From contig NW_008806293.1 of NCBI RefSeq assembly GCF_000400465.1, positions 122,280-186,279 of the forward strand: a stretch of 64,000 nt of DNA, read 5' to 3'. A program made the position numbers and the translations under genes. Below are positions 40,890 to 52,000 of the stretch, piece after piece; position 1 is the stretch's first letter, and the number at the start of each line of letters is the position of its first letter. This DNA comes from Wallemia ichthyophaga EXF-994. Lineage: Eukaryota > Basidiomycota > Wallemiomycetes > Wallemiales > Wallemiaceae. Under the pieces are notes generated by a model. The model was not told the DNA's origin, ran no database searches, and saw nothing but the letters and a program-made list of their open reading frames with translations.

Positions 40890-41534
40890 TTAAAAAGCTA
40901 CGTATTTGATAAGTTTTAACAAAAGAACAAGTGGGGAGAGATTGATAAGAGATTGTCCCAGTCGGGTGTGCTCGACTGACCAAGTGAGAGCAACGAGTGT
41001 GCTAACTGCGTTGTAGTGGTTGAATAGTGCAGCATAAGCGACACCCCAGAAACACCACACCATAGCATGTGGTGTGGCCCACAAGCAGGCGCACCACACG
41101 ACTGCGAATGTCCACCCGCGCATGCATGTAAGAAGAAGTAGTGTGAGTGGCAGAGCGGGGGACCTGCACTGCCATCGTGCATTGATGGCTAGGAGGAGAA
41201 GTGTGAGGTGTGGGAGGAGGTGGGCGAATTGGTATGTGAGTATGACGAGGAGGAGGAGTGCGAGTGAGGTGAGTTGTGAAAGAATTGATGGGGAGACTGT
41301 CAAAGATGCTGATACTCCCTCTCCCTTCCCTCCCTGGTCATATTCCCGCCGAAGCACTGGATCACTGAGCACCGCATACGCTTCTTGCACGGCGCGGAAA
41401 GACGCGTCCGTCGCTTGTCCCGTGCGGTCCGGGTGTAGCGCCAATGCCTGGCGACGGTAAGCGTGGCGGATGTCCCTGCTGGTGGCGGTCGTGGGCAGTG
41501 CGAGTGTGTCATAGTGGGACGGCGAATAGGGCAT
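40890..41534 (-). CDS. Membrane J-domain protein (DnaJ family)
   Basis: Single exon, 214 aa from the ATG at 41534. J domain at the N-terminus: SHYDTLALPTTATSRDIRHA, RRQALALHPDRTGQATDASF with the HPD tripeptide, RAVQEAYAVLSDPVLRREYD. Then several membrane helices (QLTSLALLLLVILTYQFAHL, LLPHLTLLLLAI, MVWCFWGVAYAALF). A J-protein with its J domain exposed and multiple membrane spans is typical of ER or mitochondrial membranes, where it stimulates Hsp70. The frame stays open to an ATG at 41639, which would add a hydrophobic segment encoded by a simple repeat; I prefer 41534. Confidence 0.75.
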   Translation of the reverse strand: MPYSPSHYDTLALPTTATSRDIRHAYRRQALALHPDRTGQATDASFRAVQEAYAVLSDPVLRREYDQGGKGEGVSASLTVSPSILSQLTSLALLLLVILTYQFAHLLPHLTLLLLAINARWQCRSPALPLTLLLLTCMRGWTFAVVWCACLWATPHAMVWCFWGVAYAALFNHYNAVSTLVALTWSVEHTRLGQSLINLSPLVLLLKLIKYVAF

Positions 41535-41564
41535 GGAAGGGCGAGAAGAGAGGGACACAAATGC

Positions 41565-41611
41565 GCGAAGAAAGCGCAAAGAAAGCGCAAAGAAAGCGCA
41601 AAGAAAGAGAG
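41565..41611. repeat. Four-copy 11-bp tandem repeat
   Basis: About four head-to-tail copies of AAAGAAAGCGC with slight decay at the ends, between the J-protein and AMPK-beta genes. In the extended J-protein frame it would encode a repetitive Leu/Phe/Ala/Cys-rich stretch. Confidence 0.8.
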
Positions 41612-41671
41612 CGCATAACACAAAATTCACAATGCACAATACACATTACCCCACACACACAAAATAACACC

Positions 41672-42943
41672 CTAATCAATGCTCGTATAATACACAGTAC
41701 TAATAAATTTCCTTCTGTAGCGCGTAGTAGTCCCGACAGCGAGCACGCCGCCGCGGATAGCGCTAGCAGTGAGATGTCTGAGGGTCACGTGATTGGGGAT
41801 AGGTAAGACGCTATTATCGTCAAGAGTGCCTCCGTGTGGGACAGTGCTGTTAGCGGGTGGGGCGATTTGGGGAGGCTGGGCGTTGAGGACGACTCTTTCA
41901 AGCTGTCGAGGAAGCATGGGTGGTTCAGGGAGGAAGGTGTGTGATGAGTGTGATGAGTGTGCGTTGTGCGCGCTGTCTCCCTCCCCCGACTCGAGGTTGG
42001 CATATGTGACTAGCATCTGGGGTATGTCGGTGGTGTACTCGTGTGGAGGAGTTGGATCGTGATGCGTGTGTGGATTTGATGGGTTCGAGTGAGTAAGTGA
42101 GTGTTGTGTACCATCTTGATCATCTGCGCATTGTAAATCACCTTCTTTAGCAGATTGAGGGGTGATTATGCGCGTGTTGTTGATTTCCGTATGAGTGTGC
42201 TCCTTTCTATCATTCTCAGCCAACTTGGGTACTTCAATGTAGTTGACCATCAAGCCATCATCATCTGTGGCAGTTTGTAGGTCATCGCTCACCCGCCAGT
42301 TATTATCCACTACGAAAACAATCCTGTGGTGACCTGGAGGGAGTTTAACACAGGTAACAAAGTCTTTCTCGCTTCTGGTCATGGGTACGCTTGTCTTCCA
42401 ACCAGGACCAAATCGAACTTGAGCATCGTTACCACCACCACGCCAACTCAAGACAGTATCAGTGAGCTCATCCGAGTTTTCATCGTCTCTATTAACAGCA
42501 GCTGCATTATAAGCAGGTAGATCGCTGCCGTCATCGAGTTTGAGGTTGATTGCGGGTGGTTGAGATGCGGGGACGGTGGGGAAGTAGCTGGCTTGAAGGG
42601 CGACGGCGGCGTCGATGAGGGGGGAGCTCACGGAACCAGGCTGAGGACACCAGGCGGGCGGAGGCGGTGGAGTAGCGCGGGTAGTGTGGGTGATGGAGGG
42701 GTTGTGGGTGCTGTTACTGTTGTCGTGGGAGATGTCCGTAGGAGGTTGTTGGCTGAGATCACCACCGAATGGCAACAAATCAGGTAATTCTAAGCTACGG
42801 CGCCGGGGAAACTCAGCATTACGGCGTGGTTGTTGAGCTTTATAAGCGGCAGCTTGTTGTTGACTGGCTTGGCGATTGTGGGTCGCGATATCCTTTATGC
42901 TCTGCTGCCTCTGTGTGTTGCTGGAGGAGGCGCTGTTTCCCAT
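41672..42943 (-). CDS. SNF1/AMPK regulatory beta subunit (Gal83/Sip-like)
   Basis: Single exon, 423 aa. MGNSASSSN is a good N-myristoylation start. A disordered Ser/Gln/Pro region runs to about residue 155. The glycogen-binding CBM48 domain reads TDTVLSWRGGGNDAQVRFGP, SEKDFVTCVKLPPGHHRIVF, VVDNNWRVSDDLQTATDDDG, with the NNW glycan-contact region. The C-terminal ASC domain starts EPPMLPRQLERVVLNAQPP and ends LPIPNHVTLRHLTASAIRGG, RYRRKFISTVYYT. It scaffolds the kinase and gamma subunits and sets localisation in glucose signalling. The linker between CBM48 and ASC is unusually His/Thr-rich. Confidence 0.9.
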   Translation of the reverse strand: MGNSASSSNTQRQQSIKDIATHNRQASQQQAAAYKAQQPRRNAEFPRRRSLELPDLLPFGGDLSQQPPTDISHDNSNSTHNPSITHTTRATPPPPPAWCPQPGSVSSPLIDAAVALQASYFPTVPASQPPAINLKLDDGSDLPAYNAAAVNRDDENSDELTDTVLSWRGGGNDAQVRFGPGWKTSVPMTRSEKDFVTCVKLPPGHHRIVFVVDNNWRVSDDLQTATDDDGLMVNYIEVPKLAENDRKEHTHTEINNTRIITPQSAKEGDLQCADDQDGTQHSLTHSNPSNPHTHHDPTPPHEYTTDIPQMLVTYANLESGEGDSAHNAHSSHSSHTFLPEPPMLPRQLERVVLNAQPPQIAPPANSTVPHGGTLDDNSVLPIPNHVTLRHLTASAIRGGVLAVGTTTRYRRKFISTVYYTSID

Positions 42944-43189
42944 CAGATGGATTAATCAGATGATGGTGGTTTGTGATCAAGAAGGCTTTCGCCGGTGATT
43001 AGACGGTATCGGGATTTGAGCAGGAGTACATGGCACACAACAAAATACTAGACATGAACAACCACTTTAATGCTTGTAAAATGCCTCTGAAAATCTTCAC
43101 ACACAGCAGCCAACGAATCCCAAATGCTTAACCAATGGATCGGACACGTACACATTTTAAACTGCAACGACTGCAACGGCAACACCAGT

Positions 43190-43600
43190 TTAGTCAAAGA
43201 GACCGAGACCCATGTCGTCATCGGATTCTTCCTTGGCCTCTTCCTAAAGGAGAGTTAGATTACAACAAACAGCAAATACCGTTCAAACCTTCTTTGGTGC
43301 CTCCTCTGCTGGGGCATCAGCTTGAGCAGCTGGAGCACCTGCAGCTGGGGCAGCAGCAGCACCGGATGAGACGTTGGTGAGAATCTCAGCGACATCCTTG
43401 CCCTCGAGGGCCTTGGCGAGGAGTGTTGCCCAGATGGCCTCGACCTCCACACCTGCTGCTGAGGTGAGCTTGAGAATGTTCTCTGCCTCGAGTGGCACGT
43501 TCTCGTCAGCCAAGATGAGTGAGGCGTAGGTGCTGTGGGCGTGGCATTAATTATTTTACAATCGTACACGCTCCACGTACGTTGCGAGTTCAGCTGACAT
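43190..43600 (-). CDS. RPLP1: 60S acidic ribosomal protein P1
   Basis: Three exons, 43600-43581, 43532-43289 and 43243-43190, introns 48 and 45 nt, 105 aa. MSAELA joins [18 protein letters not shown], the P1 dimerisation domain; an Ala/Pro hinge ([20 protein letters not shown]) precedes the universal C-terminal tail [13 protein letters not shown]. The last exon, only 18 codons, is needed to supply the tail that binds elongation factors and is not in the long open frame. A TATA-like TTTATAAA (43670-43677, minus strand) lies about 70 bp upstream. The P stalk recruits eEF1A and eEF2. Confidence 0.95.
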
Positions 43601-43936
43601 TGGTGCTTTTTGAGTTGTTGTCCTGAAAGACTATTGCGCCTCCCAAAAATTATATTCGCACTCTGGAAAAATTTATAAAATGTTGTATTTGGAAGAGGTG
43701 CGCGTGGGCGGTGTTTATACGTGTCCTGTATGTGCTGCGTGTACTGTTTATTGTGCATTTACCCTCATCCCATGTGATGTTAAGGAGGTAGATCAGTATC
43801 GCTAATTCCATCGATATTCTTGGAGATCTGTACTCCCGTCACTCACAGCTCCTCGCTGCCCCTTTTCACGCTCTTAAATTTCCCCTCCCCGCTCTTCTCC
43901 CGCACGGCCACCAACGACGCACACACACACACCCAC
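43601..43936. other. 336-bp divergent promoter (P1 / NADPH oxidase)
   Basis: Shared region between a housekeeping ribosomal gene and a developmental oxidase. Holds a TATA-like element for P1 near 43672, a pyrimidine-rich tract (43855-43915) before the oxidase start, and a CA dinucleotide run (43921-43936) abutting the oxidase ATG. Confidence 0.4.
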
Positions 43937-45796
43937 ATGGCCATTCCATACCCCTCCACGGCCCATCTCCGCCACCGCAAGGCCAATTCGCTCAACAAGC
44001 CTGGATACATTCCCCAGCATGGTCCACCACCGAAGCTCTCGCTGATCAACAGGATGCGCATCTTTCTGCTGAATGACGGGCTCAGCTATCTCTTTATAGG
44101 TGTGTGGGTGCTCCTCTGTAGTCTGGTCTTTGGGCTGGGCTTTGTGAATTACGATCTCAACGACAACTATGCCGGGGGTGAGTGGGGGCGACGATCCCGA
44201 GGGCATACACACACTCACACAGTCCCGCAGCTCGCGCAGTCTTTGGGCGCTCCTTTGTCAGTGCAAAGAGCGCCGCTATCTGCCTGCACATCAACATCGC
44301 CTTCATCCTTTTCCCTGTCTGCCGTACGCTCGTCTCGTACGCACGCAGCACACCTTTGGGCCAGGTGATACCCTTCGACAAGCACATAGATTTCCACAAA
44401 ATAGTTGGCTATGCGGTGTGTGTGTTTACAGTCCTGCACATCCTGTCCCACCAGTCCAATTTCGCGCGTCTAGCGCAGCACAACGGCACGGGATTCAAGG
44501 GCTTCTTTCTCTCCAACTTCGCCTCTGGGCCGGGAGCGACGGGGTGGATCATGACGGCATGTCTTGCCACAATGGTGTACTTTGCGCGTCAGAAAAAAAT
44601 GCGTCGCGCGAATACCGGCTACGAACGTTTCTGGTACTCGCACCACCTCTTTATTCCCTTCTTCGTGCTGTGGCAGTCGCATGGGATGTTCTGCATGATC
44701 CAGCCGGACACTCCACCCTACTGCGACTACTCACAAGTGGGTGTGTTCTGGAAATACTGGCTGGCGGGAGGTGTGATATACATCGGCGAGAGACTGCTGC
44801 GCGAATGGCGCGCTCGTCAGCTCACCTACATCAGCAAAGTCATCCAACATCCCTCACAAGTCATTGAGTTGCAGATACGCAAAGAGGGCATCAAAACGCA
44901 GGCAGGTCAGTACATCTTCCTTAATTGCCCTGCACTCTCCCTCTGGCAGTGGCACCCTTTTACTCTCACTAGCGCCCCTGAAGAGGATTACATCAGCGTG
45001 CATATTCGCGTAGCGGGTGATTTCACCCGCGCTCTTGCTGATACCCTCGGTTGCGACTTTGAGCAAAACGACAAAGTCATCGAGGGCGCTCATCCGAATA
45101 GCTCACACGCTGGTATCGTTAATAGAGTCCTCCCCCGCGTTATGGTCGATGGTCCATTCGGGTCTGCCAGTGAGGATGTGTTTAATGTGAGTGTGGTAGT
45201 TGGTGTGACGGGAGTATATCCCTTCTGACAACCACCTGCAGTACGAAATCGCTGTGCTCGTCGGCGCTGGTATCGGTGTTACCCCTTTCGCCAGCATCCT
45301 AAAAGATATTTGGTACAGAGCTCATTGGCCAGATCCCTCCAAACCGACGCGTCTTAGTAAGGTGTATTTTATATGGGTCATACGGGATTTCGGCTCGGCA
45401 GAGTGGTTCCATTCGCTTTTGCATGCCATCGAAGAGCAGGATTTGGACAACTACATTGAAATTCAGACATACCTCACCGCCAAGATCAAATTTGATGACA
45501 TACAAAACATTCTTGCTCACGATATAGGTAGTGAGAGAGATGCAATTAGTGGTCTGCGCGCTCCAACTAACTTTGGTAGACCAAATTGGGATCGAATCTT
45601 TGAGAATATTACTGCTAAACATCCAAATACTGACGCTGGTGTGTTTTTCTGCGGCCCTCCCGTTCTTGGATCGGCTTTGCATAAGGGTTGCAATAAACAT
45701 TCTAATCCGAAAAGCACTAGATTTTTGTGGGTGTTTCATGCGTTTTTTTGGGTGCTCACTGATGCAGAAAATAGCTTCGGTAAAGAGAATTTCTAG
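43937..45796 (+). CDS. NADPH oxidase catalytic subunit (Nox, NoxA-type)
   Basis: Four exons, 43937-44177, 44231-45186, 45242-45726, 45775-45796, introns 53, 55 and 48 nt, 567 aa. Ferric-reductase-like transmembrane part with haem histidines in HKIVGYAV, LHILSH, RFWYSHHLFIPFFV and WQSHGMF. FAD site GQYIFLNCPALSLWQWHPFTLTSAP (WHPFT), NADPH site VLVGAGIGVTPFASILK and FFCGPPVLGSAL. The tiny last exon gives RFFFGKENF, the invariant Nox C-terminus. No EF hands, so NoxA/B rather than NoxC type. Makes superoxide; drives hyphal differentiation in fungi with NoxR. The last intron has no stop and is a multiple of three. Confidence 0.93.
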
Positions 45797-45960
45797 GTGT
45801 GGTTTGTGGGAATGTCACACAATCACACACTGCTATACAAAATAAATATCATTGTCTGGTTATTAACAAGCATCCTGCTTTTTCTTTGTTGCTATGTATG
45901 TACCGGGAGTATTATGTAGCGATATAGAAGCGTTTTTATGGCGATATGTGAAGGTGCCTC

Positions 45961-47169
45961 CTACAATACCAACTGCTTATCAAAAGAAGCTAATGCAATG
46001 GCTAGTGATGCAGAGGTATCAGAGTCACCGCCGAGGAAGTTGTATTGAGGTTCATTTTGCTTACTTATCAATTGCTGATCGTCTGTTGGTGTGCGAGGGG
46101 TGTGGGAGGTGTGAGAGGTGTGAGAGGTGTGCGAGTCATTGACAGTATTCGACCTGTTCACACGATCTACACCGTCAAAATCAAGCTGCGGGAGAGACAT
46201 GAAAGGTTGAGTGGGCATACCCTTCTTATCAGCCCCCTTACCGTCCTCCTTATCGCTATCACCACTGCGCATAGCTCCACGCTTAGACGGCTTCCATTTG
46301 GTCGGCTTCTCGCGAGTAGTGAGTCGTGGATCATACACAAAGCGGCGTCGCGGATGCTCGTAGCGCACTTTGGCGGGCAAGTCCTTCACGTCGAAGGAGA
46401 CGACGATGGATATTCTGTCAAGGTGGCTTGTAGGTGGAAAGAAATTGCTAATTTTGAGCGACTCTACGCGCAAGGGTACTTTAGCCGCGCGTTCCATGAG
46501 TGATGAGTCAGTACCGGGTGAAAAAACACAGTCAGTGGCATAAATAAGTGTTTTAGCAGGATTGATTGCCCTGCCATCAGCGCGAATGAGAGTTTTCTTC
46601 AGCTGTCCCACCGTCCAATCGCCATCCGCGTCGACTATGATAGGAGGGGTCTTGTCTTGGATGCTGATGTCATCCTGGAAAGAGGCGAGGAGAGTGTGAG
46701 TGTCGTTGGCAAACGGGACAACCCTTGCAATCAGGTGTATAATATCGTCACGCTTAACCCACCCCCCAGTACCCTTCTTACCACGCTTGATAAGATTGCT
46801 CACTTGCATGTCGTCATCGCTCAGATACGAACCTTCAAAGTAAGACAGTATCGAAGTGTTTTGCAAGTGCTGTTTGTTGTGTTGTCTGAACTGAGCTTCT
46901 GCGCCAACGTCGATCTGTGTCTTGTAGATGCGAATACAGTTGAGGAGTAGTTCCTCATCGTCTATCAGCTCAAATAGGTCACCACGTCCACGCAGCTTCT
47001 CCTGCTTGACGATCTCAGCCTTGAGATCTCTGACAGTATAACTCGCTGGGAACGACACGGTGAATGGCGTTGCTCGTGATTCTGGGTTATCGAAGACGAC
47101 ACGCAGCTTGATTAATGGAGGTGTCTGCCTTAAGGAGAATAGAGCAGTGAGCGATTTAGATTTGAGCAT
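45961..47169 (-). CDS. Hypothetical protein with ubiquitin-like-fold candidate region
   Basis: Single exon, about 402 aa from the first in-frame ATG (47169; the frame opens with a TTG at 47208). Residues 20-70 (IKLRVVFDNPESRATPFTVS, then YTVRDLKAEIVKQEKLRG) have the beta-hairpin plus helix pattern of a ubiquitin-like or Ras-association fold, and a second such stretch (DGDWTVGQLKKTLIRADG) follows; this is pattern reading, not a family match. The middle ends with a basic RRRFVYDPRLTTREKPTKWK. A repeat HTSHTSHTSHT comes from GAGGTGTGA units at 46100-46135. Family and function unknown. Divergent to the TBC gene. Confidence 0.5.
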   Translation of the reverse strand: MLKSKSLTALFSLRQTPPLIKLRVVFDNPESRATPFTVSFPASYTVRDLKAEIVKQEKLRGRGDLFELIDDEELLLNCIRIYKTQIDVGAEAQFRQHNKQHLQNTSILSYFEGSYLSDDDMQVSNLIKRGKKGTGGWVKRDDIIHLIARVVPFANDTHTLLASFQDDISIQDKTPPIIVDADGDWTVGQLKKTLIRADGRAINPAKTLIYATDCVFSPGTDSSLMERAAKVPLRVESLKISNFFPPTSHLDRISIVVSFDVKDLPAKVRYEHPRRRFVYDPRLTTREKPTKWKPSKRGAMRSGDSDKEDGKGADKKGMPTQPFMSLPQLDFDGVDRVNRSNTVNDSHTSHTSHTSHTPRTPTDDQQLISKQNEPQYNFLGGDSDTSASLAIALASFDKQLVL

Positions 47170-47610
47170 TTCTTTGGCTGTACTCAGCAACCCCCGCTGT
47201 CTTTCCAAATTGAGTTACAGTGGCAGCTGTCACTAGATTCTTTATTTGGTTTAAATTGATTTTATTCGCCTAATTTGTGTCGCTCGCCGATCTCCTCCTC
47301 GCTGTTCCGTTTCAAGTTGCTCAATCGACTGCCCCCGAAGCGCACGGGCCGTGCCGTGTGGTCTTGCTCTAAGTTGCCTTCTCTTTACTGCTAATTTGTT
47401 GTTTGGTCAGTGCGGCTGCTTCTGCTCTAAATAGTGTACGCATTTAGTATTTTTCTTTTCCCGGATTATTTCCCCGCGATCGGCACATGTGGTTGATTAA
47501 GCGGATGTGAGTTGTGTGTGAGTATGTGTGCGTGTGCATTTCCTGCCATATCTCCCATATCTCCCATATCTCCCATCTCCCCCATTTTCCCTTAGTCTCC
47601 AACCATCATC
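47170..47610. other. 441-bp divergent promoter region
   Basis: Between the hypothetical protein and the TBC gene. Contains a pyrimidine-rich leader before the TBC start with the CATATCTCCC repeat listed separately. No gene recognised. Confidence 0.4.
47544..47585. repeat. CATATCTCCC tandem repeat
   Basis: About four copies of a 10-bp CATATCTCCC unit, the last decayed, ending 26 bp upstream of the TBC start codon. Probably in the 5' leader. Confidence 0.75.
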
Positions 47611-49015
47611 ATGTCGTTCAGCACCCACAGTGCAAACGACACATCGCTCCACTCCCAGCTCAACACCGCCCTTTCATCCAACGATACCCACAATATACGC
47701 CGTCTAGTGCGGCTATCTGCGCTGAGCAGCAATCGCGAGCTGCGAACGAGGACTTGGTGAGGCGTGCTGAGCGAGATACAGCGCACGTCTCTCACACGGT
47801 GTTATTAGGTGTCACGTGATGGGTGTGAGCGGTGAAGGCAGAGAAGGCACAAAAGAAGCCAAAGGCACAGGAGAAGGCAAAGGAGAAGGCACAGATACAG
47901 GCATATCCACTTCAACACACCACGATACAGCGCGGCAGTGGTTCATGTTGTCGTCCTTCAATCCAGTTCGTGACGGCACACGCCTTAATCTCACAACCCA
48001 CTTTGACCTCAACAAGCAAGACAAGCGACGTCTACTCACACCCCACCCCGATGAGAACCAACTGCGACTCGATATCGACCGCTCATTGATCCACTACCCA
48101 CTTCACGTGACTTTACAGCACAAGAATCAACTCAAGGCACTCCTCTACGATTTAATTACAACCACTCTCCGCTTACATCCCACTCTAAGCTATTTCCAAG
48201 GCTTTCATGATGTCATCACTGTCATTCTCGTTGAGCTTGACGTTGATGTCGGTGTTTTGCAAGCTTTCATACACCGTTTTACCCTGCATTGGTGCAGAGA
48301 TGCGATGGGCGTGGGTTTGGAGCCTGTGCGGGGATGGTTGCGCGTGTTGCACAAGATACTAATTGCAGTCGACCCTGACGTGGCCATTATCGTTGAACAA
48401 GCCGCTCCAGAACCCTTTTTTGCACTGTCGTGGATACTAACGCTGTTCGCACATGACGTTGTCGATCAACCTACCATTGCCCGTCTATTCGATTTTTGGA
48501 TCGTCGAAGGTCCACCTGCCCTGGTGTATTTCTGCGTAGCGCTTGTGATGGCTGAGAAGGAGAGACTAGTGGAGCTGGCTGGGGAGTGTGACGGTAAAGA
48601 TGCTCATGAAAAGATTGATGACATTGACAACACTGCTAACATACACCAATTTCTCGCTCATATACCCAAATGTCTCAATGAAAAACTTACTCAAGTTATG
48701 GAAATGGCGATGAATATTAGACAGCGCTTTCCACTTAATCACCCTTTGATTGATGTGGATGGGATTATGGGAAGACAGTCGGTGTTAAGGTCACCACCAT
48801 TCTCAATCACTGATCGCGCTGCAGAGTTGGCGGTGGGGAGACTTGAGTGTCTGGTGAGACAGCCACTGCCATCTATAGAGTTTAGCGGGGCAGAGAGGAG
48901 AAGGAGGAGAATATCGCGGGATAGGCGTAGACAGCAATTCAAGTGGGCAGTCACGCTCGGAGTGACACTCGCTGCTGCTGCATATGGATATTACTCGAGA
49001 CACCAAATAAAATAA
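47611..49015 (+). CDS. TBC-domain Rab GTPase-activating protein (Gyp8/TBC1D20-like)
   Basis: Two exons, 47611-47756 and 47809-49015, intron 52 nt, 450 aa. Splicing joins NRELRTRTW to CHVMGVSG, the opening of the TBC domain. LRLDIDRSLIHYP carries the catalytic arginine finger and LSYFQGFHDVITVIL the glutamine finger (YFQG), so both catalytic residues are present. PFFALSWILTLFAHDV and RLFDFWIVEGP are later TBC motifs. The C-terminus has a basic run and one membrane helix (WAVTLGVTLAAAAYGYY), as in Gyp8/TBC1D20, which act on Rab1/Ypt1 at the ER. An insertion after CHVMGVSG is Gly/Glu/Lys/Thr low complexity. Confidence 0.88.
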
Positions 49016-49072
49016 GCCAATCGAATGCATTTCCTTGATTTTCCTTATTTCCCTCTGTCTGCAACGACCATC

Positions 49073-52000
49073 ATGTTAAAGCCAAAGATAAGCCGGAGTG
49101 GGGAATTATCTCAATAGCATTGAGCCCTCTAATAATATAAATTAGCCAGATTGCGTCGCTATCAACACACGATACACAGGAATCAAGTCGGTGTGCAGCT
49201 ACTCACACCATCTCTTCGTAAACAACTCTATCCGCGGGATCTGCAGGGTCCTGACAGTGCTACCATAAATATCGCGTTGGAACATTTACAAAAGCACGAT
49301 CTCGGTGGCACTGGATCCACTCTCCCACCCACCACCTTCACTCTCCCGCCCCTCCAAGGACCCGATATAGACAATCACTTCTACAGAATTGGCAGTGAGG
49401 CTGCACAACCGTATCTTTCTCTTTCGCGGACTTTCTCCGCCTCGAATCTCCCCCCGTACCCAGATTCTTGGGTCACTGATACCCCCGGCTGGACTGTATA
49501 CGATGCAGACGGCAGCTACAAATCTATCCAAAATGGTCCCAGCGGTGAGTCTATGCTCGTGTTTGACGTGGAGACCCTTCCCCATCTATCCCAGCACGCT
49601 GTGATGGCGGTAGCCGCCTCACCCACACACTGGTACTCGTGGATATCGCCCTATTTAACCGGGCATTCGGAGACCACTGAGCATTTTATACCACTCGGAG
49701 AGAGCCACAAGAGTTACGATCGTGATGGCCACGGGAGACCTGCAAGACCTCGGATCATTATCGGCCACAATGTCGGATTCGATAGAGCACGACTTGGTTC
49801 AGAGTACTCCCTTCATCTCTCTTCTAACCGTTTCATCGATACTATGTCGCTGCACGTCGCTGTGCGCGGCATGTCCAGTCCACAGCGCCCAGCGTGGATC
49901 GCCCACCAGCGCGACAAAAAGACAGAACGCGATCATGCACGCGAAGCAAGCCAGTCGATCAAGAACATTCTCGCAGAGCGCGACGATCCTGAGCTGCTAC
50001 TGTCTCTGATGCGATACGAGCGAGAAGAGCGAGAAGCGCAGGAAGCACTCGACCGCGCTTTTGAGATGGGTGAGATGGGTGGTAACAGTAGTAGTGGCAG
50101 TGGCGAAAGCGAAAGCACCACCACAGACACCCCCGACGACCACAAACTGTGGCAGGACATAGCCTCCTCCAACTCGCTCAGCAACGTATACGAACTCTAC
50201 CATCCCCGCAGACAGCCTCTAGAGAAGGAAGTGCGGGGGTATTTCACTGATCCATCGAGCAACGCGCATACGCTGAGACACGAATTGCAGCATCTCATGC
50301 ATTACTGCGCCGTAGACGTTCAGGCGACGCACGACGTATACAGCAAGGTCCTTCCACTATTCCTCGACCGCTGCCCACATCCCGTCAGCTTTGCGGGTAT
50401 GCTCGGCATGGGCAACTCTTTCCTGCCTATTGACACCTCGTGGCGGGAGTACCTGCGCAAAGCGGAAGGTAAGTACAGGGAGCTGTCGGAAAATGTTCAG
50501 ACCAGCTTAGGGGAACTGGCTCAATTTGCCCGTGGGAAAATGGACGATGAGTCGTGGAGAGATGATGTGTGGCTCGCGCAGCTCGATTGGACACCAAAAC
50601 GTACAAGGGGCGTGAGACGCGGGAGTGGGAGCGGGAGTAGGAGAGAAACAGTCTCGACGTACATACCCTCTTGGCTCGCTAAACTTCTCTCGACACGCAC
50701 AGCATCCTTCGTCAGCTCACCCACTCTCAAATCTACCCTGTTGCCCTACTTGCTACAAATCAAGTACCTGGGTCATCCCGTTGTGTTCACGACAACTCTC
50801 GGCTGGGCAGCGAGAGTGAGACGGAGTAGTACTACAAAGGGTGAAGAACAAAAAAGCATCCCGCTCAAGGAAGGAGATGTGAGGTATGACGAGTTGCAGA
50901 ACTACTACTTTCTTCCACTCCCAGGTTTAGCCACGGGTAGTTTAATAAGCAGACTGCTCCTGCGACTCGTGAAAGATGGCAGCCTCACTAGCATTCTCAA
51001 ACAAGAGGATCTGCTCAAGGTGTTTGAGGGGTATGAAATGGCCTCTGACTATCTAATCAGTAAAGTGGCTTTGGATAGCTACTTGAATTCTTCCCCAGAC
51101 TCCACTGAATCCCCTGAACCATCATACTCGCCCACCTACGCACAGCTCAAGGAACTTGATTGGACACCTGCCAAATTAACTCCACTTATGAATAAGAAGC
51201 TGCTTGAGGCTGCTGAGCGCACAGGCGTGTCTTTGGACCAGACATTCTTACAATCTGCCAACGCACTTAAAGCACCAGCTGCTGCATCCGCCGCACAACC
51301 ACAGATGCAACCGAAGTGGTACTGGGATCTGGAAGGGAAGTTAAAGCGGGAAGAAGGTGAAGAGGAAGGAGGAGGAGAAAAGAAAGGGAAAGTACAAGTC
51401 TCTACACGCAGTAAATTATCCCCCATTCTACTCAAACTACGCTGGCTCGACTATCCAGTTTTCCACTCACGCAAACATGGCTATGTATACAGAGTGCCTC
51501 GTGCAGATATCTCCACTGGTAAACACACCACCCGCCAGCCCACATTATCCTTCAAACATCCCGCCGATGACCACCTCGCTGGGATGGAGAGCGATTTCGC
51601 CTTCTATAAGATACCACATAAAGACGGCGAGGAGCACAACGTCGGTAATCTTCTCTCTAAAGGCTTCATACATGCTTTGGAGTCAGGGATGCTGAGCAGT
51701 GAGGACGACACGGCTCATGCGGCCATGTCACTCAATGCCCAGTGCAGCTATTGGATTAGTGCAAGGGAGAGAGTTATCAAGCAGTTTGCTGTTTTTGATG
51801 GAACGAGTGGGTTAGATATGGGAATGAAAGATGGCGTGGAAGGTGGTGTGCAAAATGGTGTACAAAGCGTCAATTTCAATGAAAGCACTCGAGAAACTAC
51901 CTACCCTCACAAACGCGGCATGATCCTTCCAGAAGTTATCACCATGGGCACCATCACTCGCCGAGCAATTGAAAAAACCTGGCTTACTGCATCTAACGCC

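Noticed and set aside
41565-41611. Regular short repeats that could suggest a CRISPR array
   Set aside because: Contiguous 11-bp tandem units without spacers, in a eukaryotic nuclear context.
47544-47585. CATATCTCCC units as a possible transcription-factor array
   Set aside because: More simply a pyrimidine-rich microsatellite in the 5' leader; no known factor site recognised, so only listed as a repeat.
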